A stretch of 9,201 nt of DNA, taken from contig JAFZMT010000239.1 in the NCBI GenBank assembly GCA_017553245.1, positions 1-9,201 of the forward strand, given 5' to 3'. This document shows, in pieces, positions 1 through 6,266 of the stretch. A program made the translations under genes and the position numbers. Position 1 is the first letter of the stretch; each line of letters starts with the position of its first letter. The notes under the pieces were generated by a model, which saw only the letters and a list, made by a program, of their open reading frames with translations, had not been told where the DNA came from and searched no databases. The stretch is from Methanomicrobium sp. Lineage in GTDB: Archaea > Halobacteriota > Methanomicrobia > Methanomicrobiales > Methanomicrobiaceae.

Positions 1-252
1 AAAATCAAGCCGGTCCTGGTCCTCGGCGAAGCCGACGGTTCAATCGTCTACAAGTCGGATATCAGCAAGGCTGACAAGAAGGATATCACACTGATTGAGA
101 TCCCCGACAAGTACAATGTAATTGCAAGCTACCCCTACGGTGTCCTCAAGGCAAACGCAGACAAGCCTGCGGTAAAGCTCTTTGAGTCATACCTTACCGG
201 CGAGAAGGGAACCGCTGTCCTTAAGGAATACGGTTTCGACGTTTCAAACTGA
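1..252 (+). CDS. modA: Molybdate ABC transporter substrate-binding protein ModA (C-terminal part)
   Basis: Only the last 83 codons are present; the frame is open from base 1 and stops with TGA at 250-252. The product would be the extracytoplasmic protein that binds molybdate or tungstate and hands it to the ModB/ModC transporter. The visible part has features I know from the ModA end: a GSIVYKSD segment, then IPDKYNVIASYPYGVLK (residues 35-51 of the fragment), and a final helix region ending in LKEYGFDVSN, which matches the usual ...L..GF ending. The N-terminal half with the anion-binding serines and any signal or lipobox is outside the window. modB and modC follow on the same strand, which supports the assignment. 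I favour ModA over the Wtp or Tup families because of these end motifs, but substrate choice between Mo and W cannot be told from this part. Confidence 0.85.
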   Translation, partial: KIKPVLVLGEADGSIVYKSDISKADKKDITLIEIPDKYNVIASYPYGVLKANADKPAVKLFESYLTGEKGTAVLKEYGFDVSN

Positions 253-253
253 G

Positions 254-331
254 ATTAATTACATAATCTCAAAACAATCTTATTTACAAACAAACACCAC
301 TCAAATTCAATCAAATCCAATTTTATTTTAT
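254..331 (+). other. G-free spacer downstream of modA
   Basis: The modA-modB gap is 159 nt (253-411). From 254 to 331 the plus strand contains no G at all; it is made of A, T and C with loosely repeated TCAAATYCAA words around 301-322. A T-rich stretch lies at 321-330. This would be an unstructured 3' region of the modA transcript and could serve in transcription termination or attenuation between modA and modBC. That role is inference. I see no small gene here. Confidence 0.6.
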
Positions 332-343
332 GCAGAATCCGAT

Positions 344-360
344 TGCAAACAGTATTTGCA
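344..360. repeat. Small inverted repeat upstream of modB
   Basis: TGCAAA and TTTGCA form perfect 6-bp arms around a 5-nt spacer (CAGTA). It lies about 50 nt before the modB start. It could be an operator for a dimeric regulator or a small RNA hairpin, but a 6-bp palindrome of this kind can occur by chance. Confidence 0.3.
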
Positions 361-401
361 TCAGTTCTTGAATTTCAGGTCGGCGTCATGCGGTCCTGAT
401 T

Positions 402-406
402 GGAGG
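402..406 (+). promoter_or_regulatory. Shine-Dalgarno site of modB
   Basis: GGAGG lies 5 nt before the ATG at 412. It decides the modB start, because the in-frame TTG at 400 would place the ribosome site inside the coding sequence. Confidence 0.85.
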
Positions 407-411
407 CAAAA

Positions 412-1227
412 ATGAATACCGGTTCAAAACAGAATTCGTCGGCAGGCAGGATGCTTACATCGGTTATAGCCGGAATTTTAATATTCAGTTTTCTGTTTTT
501 CATAACGATTCCGCTTGCGGCACTCTTTACACGTGTAACGCCCGCGGATTTTGTCACCGCAATAATGAGTCCCGCGGCACTGGACGCACTCTGGCTGAGT
601 GCCGTGACGGCGTCGATAAGTACGGTGATTGTTGTCGTTTTGGGAACGCCGCTGGCATACGTCAATGCAAGGGTGGCATACCGCGGACGAAATATAGTCG
701 ATACCCTTACCGATCTTCCGATAGTTCTGCCGCCTACGGTCGCTGGTCTGGCGCTCCTTATAGCATTCGGAAGAAACGGTCTGGTCGGTCAGTCTCTCGG
801 AGTATTCGGAATATATCTGCCGTTTACGACGCTTGCCGTAATTATCTCACAGATATTTGTGGCATCGCCGTTCTACATAAGGCAGGCACGCTCGAGTTTC
901 GAGGCGGTCGATAAGGATTACGAATCGGCATCGAGGACGCTGGGAGAGGGTCCGGCAAGGACATTCTTCAGAGTAACCCTTCCGATTGCCGCAAGCGCTC
1001 TTCTCTCGGGAATCATCATGACCTTTGCAAGGGCTCTCGGAGAGTTCGGCGCAACCCTTATGTTTGCGGGTAATTTTCAGGGAACGACCCAGACAATGCC
1101 GCTTGCGATTTACACCACAATGCAGAGCGATATCAATGTCGCGGTTGCTCTTGCAATCGTCCTTGTGGTCTTCTCGTTCAGCGTCATTCTGACTGTAAAA
1201 TACATATCGGGCAGAGGTGACAGATAA
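412..1227 (+). CDS. modB: Molybdate ABC transporter permease ModB
   Basis: A 271-residue integral membrane permease that forms the channel for molybdate or tungstate, taking it from ModA and driven by ModC. Five or six hydrophobic segments are visible, roughly at residues 14-40, 57-82, 98-120, 135-160, 193-215 and 243-265. The segment DLPIVLPPTVAGLALL and the later EFGATLMFAGNFQGTTQTMP are typical of ModB. The cytoplasmic EAA-type loop that contacts the ATPase is at about residues 171-192 (ESASRTLGEGPARTFFRVTLP lies in it). Length agrees with the family. The ATG at 412 is chosen because GGAGG precedes it by 5 nt. The stop codon overlaps the modC start by one base (TAATG), so translation of the two is likely coupled. 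The 159-nt gap to modA suggests the binding protein may be made in larger amounts than the permease. Confidence 0.93.
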   Translation: MNTGSKQNSSAGRMLTSVIAGILIFSFLFFITIPLAALFTRVTPADFVTAIMSPAALDALWLSAVTASISTVIVVVLGTPLAYVNARVAYRGRNIVDTLTDLPIVLPPTVAGLALLIAFGRNGLVGQSLGVFGIYLPFTTLAVIISQIFVASPFYIRQARSSFEAVDKDYESASRTLGEGPARTFFRVTLPIAASALLSGIIMTFARALGEFGATLMFAGNFQGTTQTMPLAIYTTMQSDINVAVALAIVLVVFSFSVILTVKYISGRGDR

Positions 1228-2291
1228 TGTTGGAATCATGCTTTAAATCCACTCTGCGGGATTTCACTCTCGATGTCGGCGAACTTAACGTCGAGGACGG
1301 TAAGACTCTGGCTCTCATCGGAACGAACGGTTCGGGAAAATCTACCGTGCTTAAGGTTCTTTCGGGAATTATCAAACCGCAGACCGGCAGAATTGTTCTC
1401 AACGGCAAGGTGCTCCTCGATCTTGAAAAGGGTGTCTTCGTTGCACCCGAAGAGAGAAATATCGGGTATATGTTCCAGAACTATGCGCTGTTTCCGCATA
1501 TGACGATAGCCGAGAATATTGCATACGGTCTTGAGGCAAGGAAGATGCCCAGGGAAGAGATCGATAAACGTGTTCTGGAACTCTGCGAAAGAATGGGCAT
1601 AGACAAGGTCATGCACGAACGCGTGACAAGGCTTTCTGGCGGTCAGCGTCAGAGAACGGCTCTTGCACGCGCAATCGCACCAAGACCCGGACTTCTCCTT
1701 CTGGATGAGCCTCTCGCGGCTCTGGACGTAAGAACGCAGGAGCAGATGCGCCGCGAGCTTGCGGCTGCAATTCGCAGTGAGGGTATTCCCTGCATTATCG
1801 TTACGCATTCGATTATCGACGCACTTGCCGTCTCGGATACGATAGCGGTCATAGACAAAGGCTCGATTGTTGCCTGCGGCACTCCCGAGGAGATTATTCA
1901 CAACCCGTCACACGGCTTTATCTCTTCGTTTGCCGAGAATCTCAACCTCTTCCGCGGCGAAGTCGTGGTCGATGACAGGGGCATGGTCTTTGTAAATGTT
2001 GCGGGCGTTAAGATTCATGCGGTCACGGCGTTGTCGGGAACGGTAAGCGTGGGTATAAGACCCGAGGAGATCATCATCTCACGCGGCGAGTTCAATTCCA
2101 GTGCCCTTAACATGTTCACGGGTAAGATTACCGCAATGGATACAAGTGAAATGTATACCTATGTTTCCGTTGATATCGGAATCACTCTGGCTGCGGCAAT
2201 CACAAAACAGAGTATTGAACGACTCAATCTTAAGATCGGCGATGAAGTTACGATAACGTTTAAGGCAACGGCGGTTCAGGTCTTTGTCTGA
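1227..2291 (+). CDS. modC: Molybdate ABC transporter ATP-binding protein ModC
   Basis: A 354-residue ATPase that powers ModB. In order it shows Walker A (GTNGSGKST, residues 32-40), the Q-loop (Q84 in YMFQNYALFP), the ABC signature LSGGQ (136-140), Walker B LLLLDEP (156-162) with its D-loop LD at 166-167, and the switch histidine H194. The C-terminal part (about 240-354) holds a MOP/TOBE-like oxyanion-binding domain; the last stretch from MFTGKITAMD to the end has the usual TOBE pattern. This domain allows feedback inhibition by molybdate in known ModBC transporters. Length fits ModC with its regulatory domain. The ATG overlaps the modB stop by one base and follows a GAGGTGA site at 1214-1220. 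No residue needed for ATP hydrolysis is missing. Confidence 0.93.
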   Translation: MLESCFKSTLRDFTLDVGELNVEDGKTLALIGTNGSGKSTVLKVLSGIIKPQTGRIVLNGKVLLDLEKGVFVAPEERNIGYMFQNYALFPHMTIAENIAYGLEARKMPREEIDKRVLELCERMGIDKVMHERVTRLSGGQRQRTALARAIAPRPGLLLLDEPLAALDVRTQEQMRRELAAAIRSEGIPCIIVTHSIIDALAVSDTIAVIDKGSIVACGTPEEIIHNPSHGFISSFAENLNLFRGEVVVDDRGMVFVNVAGVKIHAVTALSGTVSVGIRPEEIIISRGEFNSSALNMFTGKITAMDTSEMYTYVSVDIGITLAAAITKQSIERLNLKIGDEVTITFKATAVQVFV

Positions 2292-2377
2292 AACCCGACC
2301 TTTTCATCCCGTTTTTGATCCGGATTTTAAAATTCCGTAAGACAGTTCATCGGGTATGTTTATCGGAAAACTCCGTC

Positions 2378-2463
2378 GGTAATTTCATGGGACAATTTCA
2401 TCGGATAACTTTGGCGGATAACTCATGGACAATTTAATCCGATAAACTTCATCGGATAAACTC
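2378..2463 (+). repeat. Degenerate tandem repeat of about 38 nt
   Basis: The 198-nt gap after modC contains two similar copies: 2378-2412, beginning GGTAATTTCATGGGACAATT, and 2416-2449, beginning GGATAACTCATGGACAATTT. A partial third copy (CATCGGATAAACTC) is at 2450-2463. A related word, GACAGTTCATCGGGTA, is at 2341-2356. The copies differ by substitutions and one-base indels, as in an old tandem duplication. I see no gene, tRNA or clear terminator in 2292-2489; T-rich words at 2301-2317 could end the modC transcript. Confidence 0.6.
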
Positions 2464-2471
2464 TAATAATT
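2464..2471 (+). promoter_or_regulatory. Possible TATA box of the small Cys protein gene
   Basis: TAATAATT lies about 22-24 nt (centre to A of ATG) before the start at 2490, and no Shine-Dalgarno site is seen there. The spacing is slightly short for a leaderless transcript, so this is a weak call. Confidence 0.3.
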
Positions 2472-2489
2472 TGTAAATCAATACTGGTT

Positions 2490-2675
2490 ATGAATTCTGA
2501 GTATAAAGACAAAATTGCGGAACTTTTAAAGAAAGAGGGTATTGATACCGTAATCACGTGCGAACAGGCATTATCGATTGCAAAGAATAACGATATTCCC
2601 GCAGAGGATATCGGTAAATTCTGCAATTCGCGTGGCATAAAGATCAGACAGTGTCAGCTCGGATGCTTTAAGTAA
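2490..2675 (+). CDS. Small conserved-looking cysteine-containing protein of unknown function
   Basis: A 61-residue soluble protein. I cannot name the family. It has four cysteines, C24, C45, C55 and C59, the last two in CQLGC close to the end (KIRQCQLGCFK). The middle (residues about 23-52) reads like two short helices, ITCEQALSIAKNN and PAEDIGKFCNSRGIKI, which could form a helix-turn-helix-like fold. I have an unverified memory of small proteins ending in CQLGCF near molybdoenzyme genes in anaerobes. The four cysteines could bind a metal or an Fe-S cluster; this is inference. It lies between modABC and two moeA genes, so a role in molybdenum or tungsten handling or sensing is plausible. The start at 2490 is the first ATG and lacks a Shine-Dalgarno site. 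The stop codon lies inside the first unit of a downstream tandem repeat. Codon use and amino acid pattern look like a real gene. Confidence 0.75.
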   Translation: MNSEYKDKIAELLKKEGIDTVITCEQALSIAKNNDIPAEDIGKFCNSRGIKIRQCQLGCFK

Positions 2676-2745
2676 CGCAGATAAGTGACACAAATAAGTA
2701 ATGCGGAAAAGTAACGCAAAAAGTAAAGCAAAAAGTAAAGCAAAT
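2671..2745 (+). repeat. Six-unit tandem repeat, 12-13 nt
   Basis: Units are AGTAACGCAGATA (2671), AGTGACACAAATA (2684), AGTAATGCGGAAA (2697), AGTAACGCAAAA (2710), AGTAAAGCAAAA (2722) and AGTAAAGCAAAT (2734). The array starts five bases before the end of the small Cys gene and includes its stop codon. Later units are 12 nt and more alike than earlier ones. It is far too short and has no spacers, so it is not a CRISPR array. Confidence 0.8.
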
Positions 2746-2750
2746 TAAAA

Positions 2751-2853
2751 GGCATTTCGGGGCAGTTTCCACAGGAGCGATTCGGATACGGAAATTGCCC
2801 TATACGTCTATCTTTAAATTTTTCATTGAATATTCCGAAAGTCACGAAATGCC
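2751..2853 (+). other. Nested inverted repeat: candidate structured RNA or palindromic element
   Basis: The outer arms GGCATTTCG (2751-2759) and CGAAATGCC (2845-2853) are perfectly complementary. Directly inside, GGGCAGTTTCC (2760-2770) pairs with GGAAATTGCCC (2790-2800) with one G-U pair, closing a 19-nt loop. The two stems stack without a gap on the 5' side. TTCGGA (2781-2786) in the loop is also complementary to TCCGAA (2834-2839) on the other side of the junction, which would allow a loop contact. The region has no convincing reading frame. It could be a noncoding RNA, a cis-regulatory RNA for moeA, or a small mobile palindromic element; no flanking target duplication is seen. Confidence 0.5.
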
Positions 2854-2862
2854 GTATAATAT
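2854..2862 (+). promoter_or_regulatory. Possible TATA box of the moeA operon
   Basis: GTATAATAT fits an archaeal TATA box. A start about 26 nt further on would give a leader of roughly 115 nt before moeA. The word ATGCCGTA occurs on both sides of it (2849-2856 and 2861-2868). If this promoter is used, the nested inverted repeat 2751-2853 lies upstream of the transcript rather than in it. Confidence 0.45.
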
Positions 2863-2866
2863 GCCG

Positions 2867-2970
2867 TAAAAACAAAATCACCTCCAATAATCACACTACA
2901 GTCATCAATCAACAATTAACCAATCACAATCATCCATCATCCAATCATCCAATTATCCAATTATCAAATC
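2867..2970 (+). other. Nearly G-free probable leader of moeA
   Basis: In these 104 nt the plus strand contains a single G (2901). The RNA would be almost unable to fold on itself. The stretch includes ATCACCTCC (2877-2885), the same word as the 3' tail of archaeal 16S rRNA, and an AATCATCC-type repeat at 2928-2970. I see no gene here. Confidence 0.6.
2928..2970 (+). repeat. 8-nt tandem repeat, AATCATCC type
   Basis: Units are AATCATCC (2928), ATCATCC (2936), AATCATCC (2943), AATTATCC (2951), AATTATCA (2959) and a partial AATC (2967). It lies in the G-poor stretch shortly before the moeA ribosome site. Confidence 0.75.
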
Positions 2971-2986
2971 GTTTCAGCAGATATAC

Positions 2987-2990
2987 GGAG
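2987..2990 (+). promoter_or_regulatory. Shine-Dalgarno site of moeA
   Basis: GGAG lies 8 nt before a TTG at 2999. It supports TTG as the start codon, since no ATG stands at the expected N-terminus. Confidence 0.7.
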
Positions 2991-2998
2991 ACAAAAAA

Positions 2999-4210
2999 TT
3001 GAGCGGAAGTTTTCTGAAAGTTATCGCGGTCAGCGAGGCAGTGAAGATTGCGGAGAGCATAGTGCCCGTCGTCGATTCCGAGAACGTGGATCTTGAGGAT
3101 GCATACGGGCGAATCCTTGCGGAGGATGCCGTATCCGACATAGACATCCCGGGTTTTGACAAGTCGTGGAAGGACGGGTATGCCGTAATCGCATCCGAGA
3201 CCGTGACGGCGACGGACAACATGCCCGTCATGCTCAGGCTTGCCGGCAGAATCCCAATGGGTATCGGCGAGGACAGGAGTATAGTAAAAGGAGAATGCCT
3301 GAATATCCCAACCGGCGGCAGAATGCCCGCGGGCGCCGATGCGGTTGTCATGCTTGAGTATACCGACGAGGTTGCGGGGGACATCCTCGTAAAGCGTCCC
3401 GTTGCCCCCGGCGAAAACGTCATCTGCAGGGGTGAGGACTTTAAGAAGGACAGCGTCGTCTATAAGGCGGGAAAAGTCCTTACGGCTTCGGATATAGGTG
3501 CGCTCGCCGCCATCGGCTGTGCACGGGTTCCGGTAAAGAGAAAGCCCGTAATCGGAATCATATCAACCGGCATTGAGATCGTCGACGTCGACACCGTCCC
3601 CGATATCGGTCAGATCCGCGATGTCAACAGCTATCTCTGTTCGGCGTTTGCCAAAAAATCGGGTTGCATTCCGCGGCGTCTGGGAATCGTCCGCGATGAC
3701 TGCGAGGAACTCAAAGCGCTTCTTAATGATGCCAAAGACAAATGCGACCTTATTCTTGTCTCCGGCGGCAGTTCCAAGGACTTAAAGGACGTTACCGCAC
3801 AGGCAATCTACGGCGTCGGCGAAGTCCTCGTGCACGGCGTTGCGCTTGCGCCCGGAAAACCCACGATTATCGGAAAGATTGGCGAGACGCCGGTTGTGGG
3901 CATCCCGGGTCATCCTGCGGCGACCTACATGGTCCTCTCGGTCATTGTAAGGCATATGCTCAGAAAACTCTGCGGTCTTGAGAAAGAGAACGGCACTCTG
4001 AGGAGCGCAAAGCTCCTGACCAATATCGCCTCGGAGAAGGGGCGCGAGGAGTATGTCCGCGTCCGCATCACCGAAGACGGGCTTGCCGAGCCGCTCTTCG
4101 GTAAATCGGGGCTTTTGAATACGATAGTCGAGAGCGACGGCGTCGTAAAAATCGCCGCGGGCTGCGAAGGGCTTGAGGCGGGCGAGGTTGTGGAGGTGTT
4201 CATGTGGTAG
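2999..4210 (+). CDS. moeA: Molybdopterin molybdenumtransferase MoeA
   Basis: A 403-residue cytoplasmic enzyme that inserts molybdate (or tungstate) into adenylated molybdopterin. From the TTG start the numbering of the N-terminal motif equals that of E. coli MoeA: D59 lies in KSWKDGYA. The counterparts of other E. coli active-site residues are present: D142 as D147 in RGEDF, E188 as E193 in STGIE, and D228 in the GIVRDD motif. The Asp of the usual STGDE motif is replaced by Ile (I192). Domains I-II-III of the family run through to a SGGSSKDLKDVT loop and PGKPTIIGK...GIPGHPAATY, then the C-terminal domain IV from about residue 325. Length is typical. The start is set by GGAG at 2987-2990. The next gene overlaps by 7 nt, so the two are cotranscribed and probably translationally coupled. 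Confidence 0.93.
   Translation: MSGSFLKVIAVSEAVKIAESIVPVVDSENVDLEDAYGRILAEDAVSDIDIPGFDKSWKDGYAVIASETVTATDNMPVMLRLAGRIPMGIGEDRSIVKGECLNIPTGGRMPAGADAVVMLEYTDEVAGDILVKRPVAPGENVICRGEDFKKDSVVYKAGKVLTASDIGALAAIGCARVPVKRKPVIGIISTGIEIVDVDTVPDIGQIRDVNSYLCSAFAKKSGCIPRRLGIVRDDCEELKALLNDAKDKCDLILVSGGSSKDLKDVTAQAIYGVGEVLVHGVALAPGKPTIIGKIGETPVVGIPGHPAATYMVLSVIVRHMLRKLCGLEKENGTLRSAKLLTNIASEKGREEYVRVRITEDGLAEPLFGKSGLLNTIVESDGVVKIAAGCEGLEAGEVVEVFMW
4192..4198 (+). promoter_or_regulatory. Shine-Dalgarno site of the moeA-PBP fusion gene
   Basis: GGAGGTG lies inside the end of moeA, 5 nt before the GTG at 4204. It fixes GTG 4204 as the start, which places a repeat-encoded tail at the N-terminus. Confidence 0.85.
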
Positions 4211-6165
4211 ACGCAGGTAAGGCAAACACAGATAAAGCAAACACAGATAAGGCAAAAAACCCGCGGGTTACCCGTTACCTCAATCAGATCAGTCTTGAGG
4301 AGGCAATCGCGACCGTCAAATCCTCTTTTGCAAGACCTGACGGTGAAAAAAACCGCGAGACTGTACCGCTTCTCGACGCCTGCGGCAGAATATCGGCTCA
4401 GTCGCTTCGTGCGGGCTATTCGGTGCCGCCCGCTAACGTCTCGGCAATGGACGGAATTGCCGTAAAAAGTGCGGAGACCGTCGGCGCCAACGAGCAGCTG
4501 CCCGTAAAGTTGACAAATTATCTCCGTGTAAACACGGGCAACCACGTCCCGCCCGAATATGATGCGGTCATAATGATCGAAGATACGTGGACTGACTGGG
4601 ACGACGGAATTCTTGTGAGAAAAGCCGCAAGACCCTGGCAGAATGTCAGAGCCGCGGGTGAGGACATCAAAAAAGGCGACCTCATTATACCCGCGGGGCA
4701 CAAAATCCGCCCGTTTGACTGCGGCGCTCTGGGAACCTACGGTTTTTCCGAGATTCCCGTGCACAAAATCACGGCGGGGCTTATACCCACGGGCAGTGAA
4801 CTGATTAAGATAGGCGAGATCCCAAAGCCCGGGCAGGTCGTCGAGAGCAATATTCCCATGGCGGCGATATGGCTCAAGGAGCGGCACGTAAAACCCGTCA
4901 TCTATCCGATGACGCCCGATGAACCAGAAAAGATTCGCGACGCAATCTTAAAAGCGGTCGATGAGAACGATATCGTTATCGTATCGGCAGGCTCATCCGC
5001 GGGAACAAAGGACTTCACGGGCAGCGTCATCGCCGAACTCGGCGAACTCATATTCCACGGCATCGGAATCATGCCCGGAAAGCCGATGATTCTCGGCAGA
5101 ATTAAGGATAAGCCCATTATCGGACTTCCGGGTTATCCCATCTCGGCGCAGGTCGTTCTGCGTGAGGTCGTGGGTCCGCTTCTGGATTCGTGGGGATACA
5201 CGGGCTTTGACTGCGGCAGAACCGACGCCGTTCTCACAGCCGATCTCTCCTCGAATGTCGGATTCGATGAGTTCGTCCTGCTCTCCGTCGCCAAAAAAGG
5301 CGATGTCTATTATGCGGCACAGCAGTCACGCGGTGCGGGTGTGCAGACCGCGACTCTGAAATCCAACGCATATCTGCGCATTCCCGCACAGCTTGAAGGA
5401 TATTCCGCGGGTGAGAGCGTAAGCGTCTGCCTCACTCAGCCGCTTGAGTATGCCGACCGCTCCCTTCTCGTAATCGGAATGACCGACCCGGCGCTGGGCG
5501 CTCTCTCCGAACTGCTCAGAGAGAAGGGCGTAATCCTTCATATCTATAATTCCGGCAACATGGGCGGCGTTATCGCTCTGAAGAAGGATATCTGCCACTG
5601 TGCGCCGCTTCACTCCTTAAGTCCCGACGGCGGCTACAACACGGCGGCGGTAAAACGTTACCTGCCGCAGACCCGCGTTCACCTGATTGCCGCCGCGGGT
5701 ATCGAATACGGCTTTGCGATGCGCAAATCGATGCCTATTGAAGAGACACTCAAAGCGCTCACGGACGGCGAACTTATCTTCGCCTCACAGCCAAAGGACT
5801 CCGAGTCTGAACTGATTCTCAGAAAACTGCTTGTCGATAGAGAGTTGTGCGAAAAAGATGCCTTCTCCGACAATCTGAAGCGCCCGGACATCATATTTGC
5901 GGGCGAGATGGCAGCGGCGGTCTCGGTCGTAAACGGCAGATGCGGGTGCTGTTTTGTCCCGCGCAGCATAGCAAAGTCCTGCGGGCTTGAGTTTGTCGCC
6001 GCCGACTTTGCACGCTATGAACTTGCAATACGGGATACCGAGATGGCGGATAAGAGGATACAGACGCTCATCGATGTCATATCCTCGGATGAGTATAAAG
6101 AGCGTATCAATACCATGGGCGGCTATGCCGCGTCGGTTGCCGGCGAAGAAACGATTATTGAATGA
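4204..6165 (+). CDS. moeA: MoeA fused to a C-terminal PBP-like (LysR substrate-binding-like) domain
   Basis: A 653-residue two-part protein. Residues about 24-418 are a full MoeA module; residues about 420-653 are a periplasmic-binding-protein-like domain of the type found in archaeal MoeA/LysR-domain fusions (PF12727-like), with the mark ALKKDICHCAPLHSLSPDGG followed by YN. In the MoeA part, D83 in VSAMDGIA, D154 in AAGEDI and E199 in IPTGSEL match E. coli D59, D142 and E188; the first Asp of the STGDE motif is Ser (S198). The SAGSSAGTKDFT loop and PGKPMILGR...GLPGYPISAQ follow. The PBP domain may bind an oxyanion or cofactor inside the cell; that is inference. The first 20 residues come from a 15-nt repeat and precede the normal domain start RYLNQISLEEA. 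Having two MoeA genes side by side is common in archaea and may reflect separate Mo and W insertion, though I cannot assign which. Confidence 0.93.
   Translation: MVDAGKANTDKANTDKAKNPRVTRYLNQISLEEAIATVKSSFARPDGEKNRETVPLLDACGRISAQSLRAGYSVPPANVSAMDGIAVKSAETVGANEQLPVKLTNYLRVNTGNHVPPEYDAVIMIEDTWTDWDDGILVRKAARPWQNVRAAGEDIKKGDLIIPAGHKIRPFDCGALGTYGFSEIPVHKITAGLIPTGSELIKIGEIPKPGQVVESNIPMAAIWLKERHVKPVIYPMTPDEPEKIRDAILKAVDENDIVIVSAGSSAGTKDFTGSVIAELGELIFHGIGIMPGKPMILGRIKDKPIIGLPGYPISAQVVLREVVGPLLDSWGYTGFDCGRTDAVLTADLSSNVGFDEFVLLSVAKKGDVYYAAQQSRGAGVQTATLKSNAYLRIPAQLEGYSAGESVSVCLTQPLEYADRSLLVIGMTDPALGALSELLREKGVILHIYNSGNMGGVIALKKDICHCAPLHSLSPDGGYNTAAVKRYLPQTRVHLIAAAGIEYGFAMRKSMPIEETLKALTDGELIFASQPKDSESELILRKLLVDRELCEKDAFSDNLKRPDIIFAGEMAAAVSVVNGRCGCCFVPRSIAKSCGLEFVAADFARYELAIRDTEMADKRIQTLIDVISSDEYKERINTMGGYAASVAGEETIIE
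4216..4260 (+). repeat. 15-nt tandem repeat inside the coding start of the MoeA fusion
   Basis: Three units: GGTAAGGCAAACACA (4216), GATAAAGCAAACACA (4231) and GATAAGGCAAAAAAC (4246). They encode GKANTDKANTDKAKN, a charged, probably disordered tail before the MoeA domain. The words resemble the noncoding repeat at 2671-2745 (AGTAA-GCA-A pattern), so both may come from the same kind of slippage. Confidence 0.75.
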
Positions 6166-6173
6166 GAATTACT

Positions 6174-6203
6174 GAATGATCTCTCCGATCATTCGTATTT
6201 TTT
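6174..6203 (+). terminator. Hairpin and T run after the moeA operon
   Basis: GAATGATC (6174-6181) and GATCATTC (6187-6194) form a perfect 8-bp stem with a TCTCC loop, followed by GTA and six T (6198-6203). It lies just after the stop of the MoeA fusion and between convergent genes. Archaeal termination mainly needs the T run; the hairpin is an addition. TTACTGA words recur three times in 6169-6226. Confidence 0.7.
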
Positions 6204-6266
6204 GAGATATTACTGATTTTTACTGATAGATCTGCTCTGTTCTATTTACCTGTCCGGTTCCTGATT

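Noticed and set aside
400..411. In-frame TTG at 400 as start of modB
   Set aside because: GGAGG at 402-406 would then be inside the gene; ATG 412 has ideal spacing to it.
253..411. Small gene in the modA-modB gap
   Set aside because: The open frame there has no ribosome site or sensible protein pattern and overlaps the G-free stretch.
1236..1901. Long open frame antisense to modC
   Set aside because: Its sequence shows no domain logic and it is explained by the codon pattern of modC on the other strand; the same holds for antisense frames over modB and the moeA genes.
2671..2745. CRISPR-like array
   Set aside because: Units of 12-13 nt stand head to tail without unique spacers.
2751..2853. 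Known molybdenum cofactor riboswitch
   Set aside because: I could not match it to the bacterial Moco RNA pattern, and a possible moeA promoter lies downstream of it; left as an unnamed element.
2999..4210. Loss of MoeA activity because the STGDE motif is changed
   Set aside because: The Glu of the motif and the matches to D59, D142 and D228 of E. coli MoeA are all present.
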